Source of the DNA: Chloroflexota bacterium
GTDB lineage: Bacteria; Chloroflexota; Anaerolineae; 4572-78; J111
Direction of reading: 5' to 3'
Assembly: GCA_003695455.1 (NCBI GenBank)
Contig: RFJF01000132.1
Coordinates: 1-6,047 of the forward strand
Length of the DNA stretch: 6,047 bases
Shown: piece by piece, positions 4,903-6,047 of the stretch
Position numbering within the stretch: the first letter of the stretch is position 1
How the letters are laid out: every line of letters begins with the position of its first letter
Program-made: the position numbers and the translations under genes
The notes under the pieces: model-generated
The model's database searches: none
What the model saw: only the letters and a program-made list of their open reading frames with translations
Told to the model about the DNA's origin: nothing

Positions 4903-4937
4903 TTCCCTAATCCCTGACTCCCGACCCCTGAATCCTG
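4903..4937 (+). repeat. Heptanucleotide tandem array C, upstream of the chaperonin gene
   Basis: Five units, read on the minus strand as CAGGATT, CAGGGGT, CGGGAGT, CAGGGAT, TAGGGAA. Positions 4909-4937 match 4593-4621 in inverted orientation with one mismatch. In gene sense it ends 22 nt before ATG 4960, directly ahead of the RBS, the same placement as arrays A and B. Confidence 0.8.
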
Positions 4938-4944
4938 TTTTCAG

Positions 4945-4951
4945 AGAGGAG
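4945..4951 (+). promoter_or_regulatory. RBS of the chaperonin-like gene
   Basis: AGAGGAG followed by 8 nt and ATG 4960. It fixes the start of this gene, whose first residues otherwise show little similarity to GroEL. Confidence 0.75.
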
Positions 4952-4959
4952 CTTGATTA

Positions 4960-6047
4960 ATGCCAACCCCGGCTGTGCTACACACTCCATACGCCGAAGC
5001 CGGTCTGAAACGCGGCTTTGACACCATGGCCAACGTACTGGCCGCAACTTTGGGCCCAACCCAGGGAATTGTCCTGTCTGAGCAGCAGAACGGTGGCCCG
5101 CCCGAAATTCTGGCCGACGCGGCCACCATTGCCCGCCGGATTTTGCAGCTCCCGGAGCGCGCCGAGGATGTGGGGGCCATGCTGCTGCGCAATCTGGTGT
5201 GGCGCATGCACCTCAGAGCCGGAGACGGCTGCGCTACCGCCGCCGTGCTGGCCCAGTCAATTCTGGCGCAGGCGCATCGCTACAAAGCCGGCGGCGCCAA
5301 CGCCATGCTGCTGCGGCGCGGGCTGGACAAAGCCCTGCTGGCTGCCGATCGCGCACTGCAAGACATGGCCCAGCCCGTGGAAGATGAAGATGATTTGACC
5401 CGCGTGGCCGAAACCGTTACCGGCGAGCCGGAATTGAGCCTGATTCTGGGTGAAATGTTCGATATTTTGGGGCCGGACGGCCACGTGAACGTGCAGGATT
5501 TTGTGGCCCCCTACCTTGAGCGCGAATATCAGGAGGGCGGTCTGTTCACCGGCCGGCTGGTTTCGCCGTACCTCATCACCGAGCCGGCCACGCGCCGGGC
5601 CGGCATCTCTGAAAGCCTGGTGGCGCTGTTTGCCGGCAATGTAACAAGCATTGAAGACGTGCAGCCGCTGCTGGAGTTAGCAGCAGGGCAGAAAGCCCGC
5701 AAAATCACCCTGATTGCGCATGAAATCAAGGGCGTGGCCCTGAATATGCTGGTAGCCAACCAGCAGCAGAAAAAGCTGGCTATTGTGGCAGTGGAACTTC
5801 GGCGGGCGGCCGGCAAACGGGAAACCGATTTTGAAGACCTGGCCGCGCTGACCGGGGCCACCGTCATCAACCCCGCGCTGGGCCGCACCCTGGCCAACAT
5901 AACCGCGGATGATTTGGGCACGGCGCGCCGGGTAGAGGCCGACGCCGACAGCGTGGTGGTGGTGGCCGGCGCTGAGCAGGCCGGGGCAGTGCGCGAGCAA
6001 ATTCAAACACTGCAACGCCGGCTGAGCAGCCTGCCGGAAACCGATGA
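4960..6047 (+). CDS. Divergent GroEL/HSP60-like chaperonin (3' end cut by window)
   Basis: 362 codons visible of an expected ~530. Collinear with GroEL: GLKRGFDTMANVLAATLGPTQG (about 15-36; GroEL has TLGPKGRNV), GDGCATAAVLAQSIL (88-102; GroEL GDGTTTATVLAQAI), GGANAMLLRRGLDKA (about 111-125), LGPDGHVNVQD (170-180), EGGLFTGRLVSPYLIT (192-207), EIKGVALNMLVANQ (255-268), LTGATVINPALG (297-308). The equatorial ATP loop keeps Asp89 but reads GDGCAT instead of GDGTTT, and the TLGPK lysine is Thr34, so ATP binding or hydrolysis may be altered. The equatorial Asp398-equivalent is outside the window. No groES precedes it and no CIRCE operator is seen, unlike a housekeeping groEL. It is probably an accessory paralogue with special clients or a special ring composition; this is inferred. 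Confidence 0.88.
   Translation, partial: MPTPAVLHTPYAEAGLKRGFDTMANVLAATLGPTQGIVLSEQQNGGPPEILADAATIARRILQLPERAEDVGAMLLRNLVWRMHLRAGDGCATAAVLAQSILAQAHRYKAGGANAMLLRRGLDKALLAADRALQDMAQPVEDEDDLTRVAETVTGEPELSLILGEMFDILGPDGHVNVQDFVAPYLEREYQEGGLFTGRLVSPYLITEPATRRAGISESLVALFAGNVTSIEDVQPLLELAAGQKARKITLIAHEIKGVALNMLVANQQQKKLAIVAVELRRAAGKRETDFEDLAALTGATVINPALGRTLANITADDLGTARRVEADADSVVVVAGAEQAGAVREQIQTLQRRLSSLPETD

Larger units (their letters stand above)
4573..4959. other. 387-bp divergent intergenic region
   Basis: It separates the two divergent start codons and holds no gene. From left to right: RBS (minus), array B, array D, an extended -10 promoter (minus), a 17-bp dyad with a second promoter candidate (minus), array E, array C, RBS (plus). 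The arrays are placed almost mirror-symmetrically. For the chaperonin, the best plus-strand promoter guess is TTGCCC (4805-4810), N16, TACGAT (4827-4832), which is weak. No CIRCE element (TTAGCACTC-N9-GAGTGCTAA) is seen, so HrcA control is not supported. Confidence 0.7.

Noticed and set aside
4593..4937. A MITE-like transposable element bounded by 29-bp terminal inverted repeats
   Set aside because: No target-site duplication is seen (TCAATG versus TTTTCA flanks), and a third copy at 1680 stands alone. The inversion follows from each array being oriented to its own gene.
4688..4960. A 90-codon plus-strand frame in the divergent intergenic region
   Set aside because: It spans promoter candidates and arrays E and C, ends on repeat-derived SRPLNP sequence, and has no domain or RBS.
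1..6047. tRNA, rRNA, CRISPR array, insertion sequence or phage attachment site
   Set aside because: Reading both strands showed no tRNA cloverleaf signature, no regularly spaced direct repeats of CRISPR size and no transposase or integrase.

Overview
The window looks like part of a high-GC bacterial chromosome, most likely a member of the Chloroflexota (Anaerolineae-like). This is an inference from the gene content, from the copy of the widespread intergenic repeat whose translation reads CHPERSEGS, and from short tandem-repeat arrays between genes. No rRNA or other firm taxonomic marker is present. Coding is dense. Five genes run on the minus strand and one divergent gene runs on the plus strand.

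Minus strand, in transcription order. (1) 4572-2959 encodes a 537-residue fusion: an N-terminal class I SAM-dependent methyltransferase domain joined to a complete HgcA-like corrinoid domain (cap-helix motif NVWCAAGG) and a five-helix membrane domain. (2) 2950-2699, with its RBS overlapping the previous stop codon, encodes an HgcB-like 2[4Fe-4S] ferredoxin without the C-terminal cysteines of true HgcB. (3) 2503-1892 encodes a TlpA/ResA-type thioredoxin lipoprotein with a promoter so close to the start that the mRNA may be leaderless. (4) 1660-1235 encodes a MerR-family regulator with cysteines and histidines placed for metal sensing. (5) 1124 to the left edge encodes a DHA1-type MFS exporter, truncated by the window, with a CueR-like dyad upstream that is probably the MerR operator. 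On the plus strand, 4960 to the right edge encodes a divergent GroEL-like chaperonin with a degenerate nucleotide-binding motif, also truncated.

The 387-bp divergent region (4573-4959) and the 231-bp tlpA-merR gap (1661-1891) are filled with repeats. Heptanucleotide tandem arrays end 19, 20 and 22 nt upstream of three start codons, always in the same orientation relative to the gene, just 5' of the RBS.

The main discovery candidate is the SAM-methyltransferase/HgcA-like fusion with its ferredoxin. The proposed working is: the methyltransferase domain uses SAM to methylate the cobalt of a corrinoid bound by the HgcA-like domain; the ferredoxin returns the corrinoid to Co(I); the methyl group goes to an unknown, perhaps metal or metalloid, acceptor at the membrane. 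The nearby thioredoxin, metal-type MerR and exporter fit a metal-handling neighbourhood, but nothing in the sequence proves they act together.
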